Shown: piece by piece, positions 45,984 to 57,496 of the stretch
Layout: the number at the start of each line of letters is the position of its first letter
How positions within the stretch are numbered: position 1 is the first letter of the stretch
Origin: Cryptococcus deneoformans JEC21
Taxonomy: Eukaryota; Basidiomycota; Tremellomycetes; Tremellales; Cryptococcaceae
Direction of reading: 5' to 3'
Length of the DNA: 64,000 nt
Assembly (NCBI RefSeq): GCF_000091045.1
Contig: NC_006685.1
Coordinates: 1,418,201-1,482,200, forward strand
Program-made: the position numbers and the translations under genes
The notes under the pieces: model-generated
What the model was told of the DNA's origin: nothing
Database searches by the model: none
Seen by the model: the letters and a program-made list of their open reading frames with translations, nothing else

Positions 45984-46497
45984 AACGAATAGATAGTGCT
46001 CCTAGGCTTCTTCGTTTCGAAGATGACAGATTTTTGTTGACTTCAGCGGTTGGGGGGGGGGGTTGTCCAGAGTATGATGGCGAAGATGAAAGCAAAGTAA
46101 GGCTGACTGTTATACCTGTGGGTTCGGAAATGTTTTTTGAGGAATGGTTTTTACTTGGACTCTTATATTATTATAGTCTGCTTGGGTGAAACTGGTGGTC
46201 GTCCGACTTGTCTGCTGTTGACGACTGATTTGGGCATCTTTTTTTCTCCACACCTCCGGCACGAACACCGGGCTCATTATCCCCGATCCTTTCCGCTAAC
46301 CGGGTGAAAGCGACATTACGTAATGTATACAAAGACCCCAAAACGAGAAACAAGCACGCAATACTGGCTTTTGGTTATTTTCCTGGCCGTTCACGGCTTC
46401 CGTCAGAGGACTATATATAGAGGACGAAAAGGGGATGGACTCGCGATACAATTCATGCATTATCTTCTTACTACACAACAAGGTAATATTCTTAACA
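45984..46497. other. Intergenic region
   Basis: This is the BNA2 promoter side and the DUF1275 gene 3' side. It contains a run of ten G near 46055. No gene is visible. Confidence 0.45.
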
Positions 46498-47716
46498 TTA
46501 AACACGTTCCGGCCTCTCTTTCCGGGGGTCTGCCGGAGCAACACTCATCAGCAAGAGCACAGCGAACTTAAATCCCATTGCGACCACCACCACCACCCAG
46601 CTTCCCGCGTACTTGTGCATTATTGCTCCAATAAAACTTCCAGTAATCATTGCCAACACGTACCCCAGCCTTCGATTTCTGGCCCCAGCTTTCTTATGGG
46701 TGAAGCCCACAAAGAGATGTTTGTCGCTGACAAGGTCAACATAAGAGGACGTCATGGGCGCAGTGGGGATCTCTTGCACCGAGGCTTGACGTGCAGCAGC
46801 CACCTGCGCTCCAGACATCATCGCAAACAACATGATAATTGTCCAGTCATGTTTGTTCCCCAGTCGGGTAGCTACAGGACCTGATGGGGAAAGGAAAATG
46901 GCCGCTAGGGTGAGGCAAACAAGCTGGAAAAAGACGTTTGTCAAAAGCCAAGCGCGGCGCCTCAAACCTGTAGACTGTTAATTAGCGGTCAAGTCTGGAC
47001 TCTTCGTGTATACACAACTTGCCAAAAAAATGTCCAAGATGCCCGAATACCAAAGCACCACTAAGGAAACTGGCGAGCGATACACCAGTGAGAAGAAGTA
47101 GATGGCCGGACAGTCGGACGATAGCAACGGTAAGTAGAATAGTGTTACCCGTTTCTGCTTGGCATTAGACGTCTTGTAAATGTGCAAATCGTAACACTTA
47201 CGGTTGGAGGCAAAAGTACTGAAGTCTAAGGACGTAGTTGCATCCAAGATCCTGCGACTAACATCAGTCCTGTGTCAATTCAGATATCACACATTTCGCT
47301 CACCCCGTGGAAAAAGCTTGGATGATCAGACTCCATACCAGTGAATCAGCGGTGACAGTATCCCCCATCCACCCGGACCAGCCGTCCCGTCTTTTCCATG
47401 GTGGCCACACAATAGCTATCGGTGTGTCCGGGACGTCTATATTGTTTTCTTTGATCGCCCCGGAGTTATCAGTGCTTTGTGGCTCTTGGCACGTATGATT
47501 TGCTGTTCGGCTCATCCCAACATCGTCATATTTGAATATTGGGGTTGGATGAGATGGTGGCAAAGGTATAGATGAGGGACAAGTTAAAGAACGATGTATT
47601 GTGGGTGGACTCGACATGGTTGAGGAATTTGAAGTAGACGCGAAGAGAGCCGTAGTTGAGGTGGGCACGGAGTTGGAGGGTGACACAGTCGGTGCAAGGT
47701 AGAGGAGTGTGTTCAT
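46498..47716 (-). CDS. DUF1275 (YoaK-type) multispanning membrane protein
   Basis: DUF1275 proteins are six-helix membrane proteins of unknown function, found in bacteria and fungi. The ATG at 47716 opens a Ser/Pro/Thr-rich N-terminus of about 110 residues with no membrane span. The domain then starts: GILDATTSLDFSTFASNQTG, NTILLTVAIVRLSGHLLLLT and GVSLASFLSGALVFGHLGHF. After another intron come LVCLTLAAIFLSP, WTIIMLFAMMSGAQVAAAR and LGYVLAMITGSFIGAIMHKY, then a final helix and a basic tail (ADPRKERPERV). The A-SNQTGN motif is the family signature. About five exons. The substrate is not known. Confidence 0.82.
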
Positions 47717-48290
47717 CGGAGATCGGTAAGATAGAATTCTGTGTGATCAATCAATATGTAATTGTCGAAAGAGGATTTGATGGGTCATAGAAAGTTTCCA
47801 AAGCTCATCAAGAGGCAAGATGTGGGTAAAAAATGACTGAAAATATGATGGTCCCCTTCTTTATTTAAATCCTGCTTGGTGGACAGTTTAAACATTCGTC
47901 GTGGAGACAGTGAATAACGATCAGTCCTCTACGAATTTAGAGTGCCCGAACAGGTCTGTGGAATGGGTGATGAGAATTAGGAGTCCCCGTGTGAAGATAA
48001 GATGGCCATTCCAAAGAGGGCATGAGGATTTGGAATAGACAGCAGCGAGAAACACGAACCTGGACGGGCACGGGCACGGTCGAAGCCGAAAGTTACTTCG
48101 GAATCGTGATTTAGGTATTACATAATTTAGCAGGATATGGAATAATCTCTCCTAGTTTTGATCCCTCTTGCGACTTGTGGTGCGTGCCTGAAAGATAATT
48201 AACTATCTCGCCGCTTTGTCCACCAACAAACGAAGAGGACCGAAATCTTCATCACACAAACGGCCGTCCCACTTCCCATCTCCACCATTT
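47717..48290. promoter_or_regulatory. Divergent promoter region of the DUF1275 gene and MET7
   Basis: About 570 nt between two divergent starts. No coding frame or strong repeat was found, and I cannot name specific sites. Confidence 0.4.
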
Positions 48291-50132
48291 ATGCTCCCGA
48301 CCTTAAGACTGTTCAGGATGGCCAGCACAAGAACATATGCTGTAAGTTGATTCCAATATCATTACTAAGTCAGGTTGTTCTGATTAGTTATGTAGGAGGC
48401 AGTTTCTCTCCTCAATACCTGCCAATCCAATGCTGCGACGTAAGTCGCAGAGCAGTTGAGTGTGTGATCTCTCCAGAACCTTGATTGATGTCGGAATAGC
48501 ATCGAGGCATTCAGAAAGTCAGGCGGACGCTTAACTGAGTATGCTGTCGCCGAGATGCATGATTACCTCCGACGTATCGGTTACAAGGTGAGGAGGCATT
48601 TACTTCCCTGGCACGGTGTTCATGCAGAGTGAAAGGGCCTGACTAGTAATAGCCAGAAGATCTAAATGCGCTTAACGTCGTGCATATCACTGGCACCAAG
48701 GGCAAAGGCTCCACCTCTGCCTTCACTGAACGAATCCTTCGTGCCCATATGCCAGGCAAGAAGGTCGGGCTCTACACTTCCCCTCATCTATGTGCGGTGA
48801 GGGAAAGAATCAGAATCAACGGGGAACCTATCTCGGAGACCGAATTTGCAAAGTACTTCTTTGAAGTATGGGACCGGCTCGAGGCGGATTCAAAAGTGAG
48901 TGTTTGTGTTTCGACAGCTATCAGGATTTGACGAATAGTCTGATTGTCTCTCAGCCATTGACACCTCAAACGCCTAAATTCCCCGTCTACTTCCGCTTGC
49001 TCACACTTCTTGCATTCCATGCCTTCCTTTCTCAAGGAGTATCGGCTACAGTATTAGAGGTAGGTATTGGCGGTCTTTACGATTCGACGAATATCGTCCC
49101 CAAGCCTGTCGTGACTGGAATCACGTCTTTGGGTCTTGATCACACCGCTGTCTTGGGCAACACGATCGAAGAAATTGCTCGGAACAAGGCCGGTATTTAT
49201 AAGAAAGGTGTACCTGCTTTGAGTGTCGTACAAGAGAAAGGGGGAGATGTTTTGAAGGAAGTGGCTGAAATGAACGAGGTGTGTCCAAATCATTCACAAA
49301 GCAGCTCTAAATCTTAGCTTATATAAATATAGGCTCCTTTTGAGATTGTTCCAACCATTCCTCCGACTCCCTTGGGTCTGCCAGGAAGTCACCAGCTCAT
49401 TAACGCCTCTCTCGCCGTTTCATTGTCTTCTCATTTCCTCTCTTCACAAGGGTATAAATTTTCTCTTGCCACACCCCCAGCCGTCGTCCCTCCATCATTC
49501 GTCCAGCCTCTCGCCTCTGCTCGCTGGCCTGGACGATGTCAGCTTGTCAAAAAAGGTGAAATTACTTGGTTGCTTGATGGTGCCCATACCGTCGAATCAT
49601 TGAGATCTTGTGGCGAGTGGGCGTGGGACGCGGAAAAAGAGGATAGAATGCCCCAGGTGTTGATTTTCAACTGCAGTGGTGGCAGAGCTGCTGAGAGCTT
49701 GTTGGGAGAACTTCTGGAGTCGGGTGCTAGAACAAGGAAGACTAGCCGGGATGAAATTGCGAGCAAATTTGATTCTGTGATTTTCTGCACAAATGTTACT
49801 TATATTGATGGTCACTTCAAATCCGGTGAGTTTTTTCGGACCATCCGGTGACAAATTTGAGCTGACTATGCCTCAACTTAGATCTTGACGCCAAGGCTAT
49901 CGATCCTAATGATCTTTCCCAGCTTGCCACTCAGAACGCTCTGCGTGATGCTTGGCTTCGCCTCAATCCGTCATTTGCTGCCGACAGAGTCCACGCTGTC
50001 GCGTCTATTCAGCACGCTATTAGAATTGTTGAAAATCTTGGAGAGAAGACGGTTCTGGTTGCTGGTAGTTTGCATCTGGTTGGAGGTGTTATGGAAGTTG
50101 CCGGGCTGCAGAATGCGCTAAGTATGGAATAA
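48291..50132 (+). CDS. MET7: Folylpolyglutamate synthase
   Basis: This enzyme adds glutamates to folates, retaining them for methionine and purine synthesis. The ATP-binding P-loop is HITGTKGKGSTSAF, followed by VGLYTSPHLCAVRERIRING, the metal-binding TVLEVGIGGLYDSTNIV, TSLGLDHTAVLGNTIEEIAR and NKAGIYKKGVPAL. The C-domain has ITWLLDGAHTVESLRSCGEW and VLVAGSLHLVGG. About six exons. Two in-frame ATGs exist: 48291 (MLPTLRLFRMASTRTYAE) and 48318 (MASTRTYAE). The longer form has a basic amphipathic leader without acidic residues, as expected for mitochondrial targeting; the shorter would be cytosolic. The family is known to use alternative starts in other eukaryotes. Confidence 0.93.
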
Positions 50133-50440
50133 TATGAAGTTGGAGAGACTATTGTACATTTCAACAATGTAACAGACCGACCTTTTTGGGATTATAGATG
50201 TACTATATGTATGCGCGCTGGTCATTCACTGACAAATCTTGTGGCTCTCTGTTTTCGTTGTTGTTTTTATGAATTGTACGGCGCTCGTGGTGTTGGCTGC
50301 CATGTGGACGCCGCATACTTTTAAGTGGAGGTCGTTCGTTCGAGAGCGGAATGATTCGTTGTTAGCTACGTACGTATCGTCTGACACTTCATGTCTGTCG
50401 CTTACCATCATTGCCCCTTCCCGCAAAACATGCCTCAGCA
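50133..50440. other. Short intergenic region
   Basis: About 310 nt between MET7 and GPI18, which face the same way. It holds the MET7 3' UTR and the GPI18 promoter. Nothing else is visible. Confidence 0.5.
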
Positions 50441-51869
50441 ATGGCGAAGCTGTCACCTCTCACTCTGATCTTCATCGCTGCCTGTCTTTCACGCATACTT
50501 CAACTCACAATCCTCTCTGGCCTCAGCAAGGCTCTGCCTCTGTTCGATACATCACCATCTCTCCTGCTCTCTTCCCCACCACCCGCCTTACGATGGGATG
50601 CTATTCATTTTGCGTCTGTAGCTTACAATGGGTACGAATATGAGCAACAGGTCGCTTTTCAGCCAGGATGGCTTGCCGTGATGCGACTGGCGGGCGAGGG
50701 TGTGAGGTTTATAAGGGCAGCATCAGTCGTAGAACTGAAGGATGTGATACTGGGAGGCACAATCGTGGCTAATGTTGCCTTCGTGGCTGCGACCTTGGTG
50801 CTTTACAAGTAAGCATGGATTTCAAGGGGTACGGCGTAGCTTATGCACACCGTGTAGACTGACGAAACACATCTTCAACCCAACGTTCGCATTTCTTACA
50901 TCCCTACTCTATCTCCTACCGCCCACGGCCACTCCTTCAGCACCCTATACAGAACCTATCTACTCTCTTCTGACATTCTCAGGCATCTATCTTCTGTCTA
51001 TCAAGCGACAAATGGTACTTGCTGGTCTTTGTTTTGCAGGGGCAACCACCATCAGGTCCACTGGCATTTTCAACTCAATCACGCTCATGTGTTTCGCTGT
51101 TTTCGGTGATGCACACATATTCGATCTCGACCCTAAGGATTACTGTAAGGTGAGGGGTGTCTTGTTGAGCTTTGGTGCAATATTTACTGACTCTTATTAG
51201 ATTCGTAAAAAATTGAAGCCTTTTCTGTCGGCAATCCTCGTGGTCGCGCCATTCTTCATGTTCCAGCATTACACTGAGACTGTATTCTGTACGAGAGAAT
51301 TGAAGCGGGCAAGTACTGCTCGTCCATGGTGCAGTAACAGCCCACCAGTGTCTTATGGTTTCGTTCAAAAGCTGTACTGGTAAGTGTACATATTTTCATT
51401 CAATTTTGATATGCTAGCTGAGGATGGGAATTTTAGGAATGTTGGACCGTTTGAATATTGGACAGTGTCTCAACTTCCAAACTTTGCACTGGCAATGCCT
51501 ATCCTTTTTTTCTCCTTGGCCGGCGTCGTCAAGTTCTTCTCCCACTTGGTATCTTCCTCTCAAGTTCTTAATCACGGCACTGAAGAAATCCCACCGCCTC
51601 CTATACTATTCGAGCTCTATTCTGTCCATGTTCTGACCATGGCGCTGCTGTTATTCACCAGTCATACTCAGATAACCCTACGGGTCTGCCTAGGTGATCC
51701 CGTGGTTTGGTGGAATGCGGTCAAATTAGGATTTGACAATGTTCAAATTGGCGAGGCCCCCACGGGGCAAGTCAAGGTGAATAAGTTTGGAAGATACTGG
51801 ATAGGCTGGACTGTGGTTTGGGGCGCAGTAGCTGCCGTATTATGGGCAGGACACTACCCACCTGCATAG
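50441..51869 (+). CDS. GPI18: GPI mannosyltransferase 2 (PIG-V)
   Basis: PIG-V/Gpi18 adds the second mannose to the GPI anchor in the ER lumen. The ATG at 50441 starts MAKLSPLTLIFIAACLSRIL, the first membrane helix. The catalytic loop ALRWDAIHFASVAYNGYEYE and QQVAFQPGWLAVMRLAG match the family's RWDxxHF and Y-E-x-Q-x-A-F-x-P motifs. Later features are TEPIYSLLTFSGIYLL, ATTIRSTGIFN, YTETVFCTRELKR, ARPWCSNSPPVSYGFVQKLY and FEYWTVSQLPNFALAMPI. The protein has about eight hydrophobic segments and ends AAVLWAGHYPPA-stop. About four or five exons are needed. Confidence 0.9.
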
Positions 51870-52142
51870 AAGTGTACCAAGTAAGTCAGCGGTAGAAATG
51901 CGAGTTGCAAGTCACAACGCTGATACGGACTACAAGAAGAATAGAGATGCATATCATGTTATTATGGGATCCTTTGAGGTTATCGCAAGATCTCGTTGGG
52001 AAGATAAACATTCAAAGAGAAGGAAGGCAGAAAGAATATCACGATCGTATTTTGAAGTGCTAATCATAGGGAATAGGTGCTAACTAACAGATGGCTATCG
52101 GCTTGTGATGCTTGACAAATTTATTAACTCCGCGCTTTTTTT

Positions 52143-52875
52143 TTACTCCCGAGCTCTCTTATCCAAATCTTCCAGTCGTGCAACTTCTTCTTGCCAGTAC
52201 AGGACACTATCAGCAGCTCTTCTTCTTTTCAGCCGTTGTTGTTCCTCTTCATTGCCTCCTGCACCCAGCACGACACTTGCGATCCTCTGGTGATCCAGCA
52301 GTCTCAATCCAGTGATACTTACCGCCTTTCTTGCTCTCGTTTGCATCTTCTCCTTGATACCTCCTCGACCCATATCAAGATGTGATAGCTTGCCATCCTT
52401 CGAGATGATGGATAAAGGTTCCGGAGATGGCAACAAAGCCATACAGCGAACTTTATCGCGAGCGTTTTCGAGGCAAGCTCGAGCATAAGCAAGCGTACCG
52501 GGTGTTAGACCCAGGATTTTCTCGGCTTTGTCGGCGAGCTTGAATATTTCAGTTTCGGGAGTATCCTGGGTTGAGATATGAAGAGGGAAGGGGGGTGGGT
52601 GGGATGGAGTTACAGGGCGAGAAGAGGTGTGTACTGATGATGGTGAGTCTGCAAAGGAATGGAAAAGCTCAACGCGATTCATTATGCGATGATGGCAACC
52701 ACTCACCTGAAAGTTCGGCCATCTCATCGTACGCGTACTCGTTCTCTCGCTGTTCAGTCTCGTCAACTTTGAATCGATTTCTGGCCTGCGAAGATTGAAT
52801 AGCAAATCGATCTATCTTTTTGGTCGACAGATGGCCAACAGTGGTTTCAGTCATGATGGGTAGTAATGCAGTCAT
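52143..52875 (-). CDS. Hypothetical protein with C-terminal coiled-coil
   Basis: Two exons are joined at MAELS/DSPSSVHTSS, across an intron with GTGAGT donor and TTTGCAG acceptor. An ATG at 52875 (MTALLPIMTETTVGHLSTKK) starts the first, with a second ATG seven codons later. The protein is hydrophilic: RFKVDETEQRENEYAYDEMA, then KLADKAEKILGLTPGTLAYA, MARKAVSITGL-like basic stretch, and a charged helical end (EEEQQRLKRRRAADSVLYWQ). No domain is recognisable. The coiled-coil tail suggests a subunit of a larger assembly, but this is inference. Confidence 0.65.
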
Positions 52876-54145
52876 CTATGCCCATTGGGGTTAAGTGGGT
52901 CAAACGGTAAGCAAGGTGAATAAGATAGTTCAAATGGGAGATAGACGCTGGACGAAACTTGCTGTAACCGCCTTTATATATGCGTATATGAATGGTAATT
53001 GGACGAAGAACGGAGATGAAACGATGGCGGCGATCAGAAGGATTGCTTACTTTTGACTGAGCCTAATAGGATATACAGGAGACTATGCTTACAAAGGAAC
53101 TCGGACTACTTATGGGGGGAATGCCCGCAAGGATGACTGCAGACTAGGAAAGGATGGCAAACAGGCAAAGGTGAGTTTATTGCAGTGTATTTGGATGTTT
53201 CAATGGCAGGCGCCGTACAGCTTCTTGGTGGATTAGGGTGCGCCATTGTTTATTGTGTTGTGTTACAGTGTCCATACGAGGGGCCAGGGTTTCATCCAGG
53301 CTCCAGAGGGTGAACTGCTACTATTGTTGTCTAGGTTGCAGGCGTTTGGTGACGGTGGTTGATGATGTGTGTCTGTCGGAGGATGACTTTTGTGATGGAC
53401 CATTTATACGCGCCAGGAACCAGATCTGGTGCAGAGCTTGTCAAAGAGACGATGAATGAAGCTTGTCGTCAAAAGAGAAGGGATTGAATCTTCCAGAAAA
53501 GTGTAGTCCCTACTAGAGTTCCGATGGACATCATAGCCTAGATACGTATGTATAGATATGATTGAAGCATGGACGGAGATGTTGAGATAGAGAGTGATTT
53601 CTACGACCTTTGTTATTTACGATCTAGACGTTTCATTCTTTAGGCGTTTGGAGATCTGTTCCGCTGTGCATGCCCCGGAGCTCCTCCATTGCAGTGATAA
53701 TATCTACTGTTTCGTCCCTCTCCACCAACTTTCTATGGTGATTTGTCTTTATCCTCTTGAATGTCGTCAAACTGGGTTGTTCGTGGAATCGTTGATGGAC
53801 CCTCTCCTTTACGTACGGGTCGGCAGTTGTCGTGCAAGGCCGGCGTTACGGTTTGTTATTATCTATTATCAGTCACCAGATTCGCAGCGATGAAACCGCG
53901 AGTCCTCGTAAAGTGTTGTGCATACTTATCGTATGGTATATGATGCATGCATGATATAACAGGTTATGTTACATATTGAATTGGGTTTGGCGTTGTGAAT
54001 GAACCATCATAGCTGAAATCTTGCTTGATCTGCAACTTATATCCCCTGTTACGATTTCCACAAACTTGTTGGAGATATCAGGCAGGGCATTCACGATGTC
54101 CGGAAAGTCACCCACGCTATGTTTTGAAGTGTAGCGAAACAATGC
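52876..54145. other. 1.27-kb region without a supported gene
   Basis: Only short open frames occur, none with a recognisable domain. It includes the promoter of the hypothetical gene on the left and the IMP1 3' side on the right. A multi-exon gene made of very short exons cannot be excluded. Confidence 0.4.
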
Positions 54146-54853
54146 CTAATGTTTCCTTATTATCAAGCCTCCACTTGTATATCTCGAGCAACATTTGTGA
54201 TCCATGTAGGATTGGGGTAAACCTTTTGTGACATCAGCTCCAGACATTTTAAACAAGACGATGTCGAGTTGGCTTACTCGGGCAATTACTTTACCCTTGA
54301 CCATAGCTATTGGTACTGGCCCATACTTCCTGGAGTCGGTAGAGTTGCTGAGGTTGTCGCCAACCAGCCAAACATGGCCTTTAGGTACTTTGACCCATTG
54401 CCCTTCGCCATTCCGCCTGGGTAACAAAACATTGTCCATTTCTGCTTGGGAATCCGGTATATCCACCATGTACCCATTTCCCCCGGCGTCAATCCATTTT
54501 CTTTGGCCGCCTCTTCTTGGCTCGATCTCTATTAAATCGCCCTCAATACCCAGAACACGTTTGCAGACAGTTTGACCAGGGTGCATCGGAGAAGTAGCGA
54601 CGACAACATCACCTCTTTTTGGCCCTGCAGACTTATGCTTCTCAGATAAGGGTGACCAGTAGGGGAGCGGTGATACAAGGACACAGTCGCCATGCTGTGA
54701 GAGGGTGGGGAGCATGGAGAAACCTGTGCAGATGCGGAGTTCTGCGAGAGTGGTGGAGACGAGGTGGAGAGTGGCGAGTATCTGGAGCGTGCGGATTGTT
54801 GTTGGGAGGAGCGGAGGCGGCCTGAGACGGGCGAACGCTGTGCGGAAGGACAT
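54146..54853 (-). CDS. IMP1: Mitochondrial inner-membrane protease subunit 1
   Basis: Imp1 is an S26 (signal-peptidase) serine protease that matures intermembrane-space proteins. The catalytic serine is in [16 protein letters not shown], and the catalytic lysine in [37 protein letters not shown] is the third family box. One N-terminal hydrophobic segment ([16 protein letters not shown]) is the membrane anchor. I prefer the ATG at 54853 ([14 protein letters not shown], basic and mitochondrial-like). An upstream in-frame ATG at 54886 would add 11 residues. No intron is needed. The C-terminal 25 residues after [11 protein letters not shown] have no family counterpart that I recall. It is divergent from the RING gene. 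Confidence 0.88.
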   Translation of the reverse strand: MSFRTAFARLRPPPLLPTTIRTLQILATLHLVSTTLAELRICTGFSMLPTLSQHGDCVLVSPLPYWSPLSEKHKSAGPKRGDVVVATSPMHPGQTVCKRVLGIEGDLIEIEPRRGGQRKWIDAGGNGYMVDIPDSQAEMDNVLLPRRNGEGQWVKVPKGHVWLVGDNLSNSTDSRKYGPVPIAMVKGKVIARVSQLDIVLFKMSGADVTKGLPQSYMDHKCCSRYTSGGLIIRKH

Positions 54854-55088
54854 GGCGAGGGGAACACAGTGAGTAGTAATTCCCATAGCACTCAGGTAGT
54901 GGTACTCATCATAAATACATCATCCCCCCGTTTCCGGCGGCTATGTCCGACGCCTCTTCTCAATGAACCGGAAAGAATGAGCCAGAAAGAACGAGTCACT
55001 CATATATGACTCAGCCGATTTCCATCGCCATTTTTCTTTCTCCTTTCTTTCTCCAATCCCATATCCATAATCATATTCACCGCCGACG

Positions 55089-57314
55089 ATGGACAATCAT
55101 CAACACCTGCAGCAACACCCCCCGCCGCCTGTCTTCTCAATGACAATCGCCATGCCAGGACCTGCACCTCCAAGGTCCTCTCCACCAGCGGATGGTTCAG
55201 ACGCACACCAGGCAGCCGACAGTAACCAAGGACCAGCCCAGGAGAGCACTATCTACTGGACATTTCATATAGGCCCGGGTTCGGTTCGTAGCCCGAATGA
55301 TAATCAATCGTCGAATGAGCATCCTGCCGTCCCCGGTCCCAATGGCCGAAGCGGCGAACCTCGTGGTCCGGCCGAGGGTGGTGGTGATGCCAACAACAAT
55401 GCTCCTCCACCTTGGTTGTTTCCACCCTTCTTCCAATTTTTGATGCCTCGTCGGGAACCTCAACCGAATCCCGAAAAGGCCGCCGAGCTCCTTCGATCAT
55501 TACCCACCGTCGGTAAGCGTCTGCTGAACAGGGTAAACAACGTCGTGGCTGCGCAAGACATAGACAGCTATGAGGACGACGATGATAAAGGCTGGAAATG
55601 TGGTATCTGTCTGGAAGGTATACACAAAGAAAAGCTCGAAAAGGGTGAAGGCAAGGCAGTAGGGGACGGGAAAACGGAAGGCGAGAAGGAGGACAAGGGA
55701 ACAGGCGTGAAGGCGTTGCCATGCAACCATCTATTCCACGGTGACTGTTTGGAGCCTTGGTTCACCACGCACCACACATGGTGAGTTATGTAACATTTGC
55801 CTATGCATTATATCGTACTGACAGATATTAGTCCTACATGCAGACTGGATCTCGATCCTTTACAAACCCTGAACAGCCCTTTACGTCCAGGACCCGCTCG
55901 TAATAACTCTTTCCGACCAGCTCGCACTGGTGCAGGGCGCTCCACATCAAATGCTCATCCATACAGTCGCGATCAAAGTCGAGATCAAAGTCGAAATGGC
56001 GAAAGAGATCAGAATGACACTGCGGGTGATCAAGTTTCTGCAGATGCTTCCGGATCGGGCGATAATTCAAGGTCGAATACTCCACAAGAAAGAGGTCAGC
56101 GATCGTCTCTCACCCCTCATCTTTTCATCTTCGCAGGTCCCAACCACCCCAGGGAACCACAGCAAGAACACAGCCCGGAGGCGGCCAACGATGCTGCTGC
56201 TGTTCCCCATGACCCAACTTCTCAACCAGCCGAGCCACCTTCTGCGAATGTGCCGACTGGCGGAGAAGCTCCTACGACTCCTGGAGGAAATTCCCGACCC
56301 TCTGCGTCTCACAGACCTTTCTTTGATCCGGCGGAGATCCTAGGAGCCATTTTTGGTGGCCCCCCATCGGCGTCACCCTTGCCTATGCATAGGCATTCTT
56401 CCCCGTTCCCATCCTCACCTGGGGAAAACGCAACTCAGAGCTCTAATGTTCCGCTCTCAGGCAATACCGGGTCCACTCCCACATCACAATCCGGAGGCTC
56501 TGAACCCCAAGACGCTTCATCTGTAGAGTCCCAACCTGCCTCTGAACAATCTGCCCAACCGCCTCCTTCTGATCGCCCACAGCCTGAGCGTCGAGCGCAT
56601 ATTCAGATAATACAAGAAGCTCTTGAGCAACTCCCCTTTATCTTCAACAATCATCCTATTGTTCCTCCGCTGCCTACGGCTTTCCCCTTCCCAGGAATGG
56701 TTCCTGTAGGAGAAAGACCAAGTACGCCTAATGCAGTTGACCACACAACTGATGGATCCACGGCGGGGGCTCCTTCTAATGGTGATACCGCGACTGCCGC
56801 AGACGAAGCATTAGGCGCTGGACAGGCGCAGAGCCAGACCTCTGCCAAGCAGCCTTTCGTCCCACAGTCTCTCGAGAGCTGGACAGAAGAGAAAGAGAAA
56901 AGCCTTGGTTGGAGATGTGATGCCCCCGAGTGTGTATATGGTCCTTCGACCAGTGAGGAAGATGACGATTCAGACGGGTATCCTCCCACTACCGATGAAC
57001 TTGAGGAAGATCAGAAGAACAAGGAGATGGTTAGCATTTTTTCCGCAGTCCAACCCCCTCTATCATCTGCAGAAGCGAAGGAGGCGCACGAGAATGATCA
57101 CGACTTCACGCTGCTTGCCTGCACACATCGATGGCACAGGGGTTGCCTCGAAATTGCGGAAAGGAGTGCAGGGCGTATGTCTAAAGATGACGGAGAGGGT
57201 AGGATTTGGGTAAGATGTGAAAGATGTAGAAAGGATGGCTGGATCCCTCCTGTTGCAGAGTCGACTGGAAGTGGAGTTGGACGAAAGAGGAAAGAGGCGG
57301 AAATGACTGTTTAA
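55089..57314 (+). CDS. RING-H2 protein with a second, C-terminal RING-like zinc site
   Basis: Probably a ubiquitin E3 ligase. Two exons (intron 55781-55832 region) give about 720 residues. The N-terminal third is Pro/Gln-rich, with PPPWLFPPFFQFLMPRR before the RING. The RING-H2 core reads WKCGICLEGI, a charged insertion, ALPCNHLFHGDCLEPWFTTH and, across the intron, CPTCRLDLDP. A long Ser/Pro-rich disordered region follows. Near the end a second site appears: GWRCDAPECVYG, an acidic stretch, LLACTHRWHRGCLEIAER and VRCERCRKDGWIPP, spaced like another degenerate RING-H2. The N-terminal architecture resembles RNF115/126-type E3s. The gene is convergent with LAS1, 180 nt apart. Confidence 0.85.
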
Positions 57315-57496
57315 TGTGCGATGGCGATTCGCTGTGGTGGACTTTCCTTGTGTAGGGATCGTTGTGGTGTAGCAGATAGCAATAAGAGAGTACCTTGTAT
57401 ACGTTATGTTTTTTTGTATATTAGACCGTCAAAGCTATCACAGATACCATGCATCATACCCGTCATGCCAAGCAAACTTGTAAATAAGTCAAATGA

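Noticed and set aside
53238..53459. Cysteine-rich + strand frame of 73 codons
   Set aside because: The cysteines do not match a known finger spacing, no signal peptide is evident, and the start is not in a good context.
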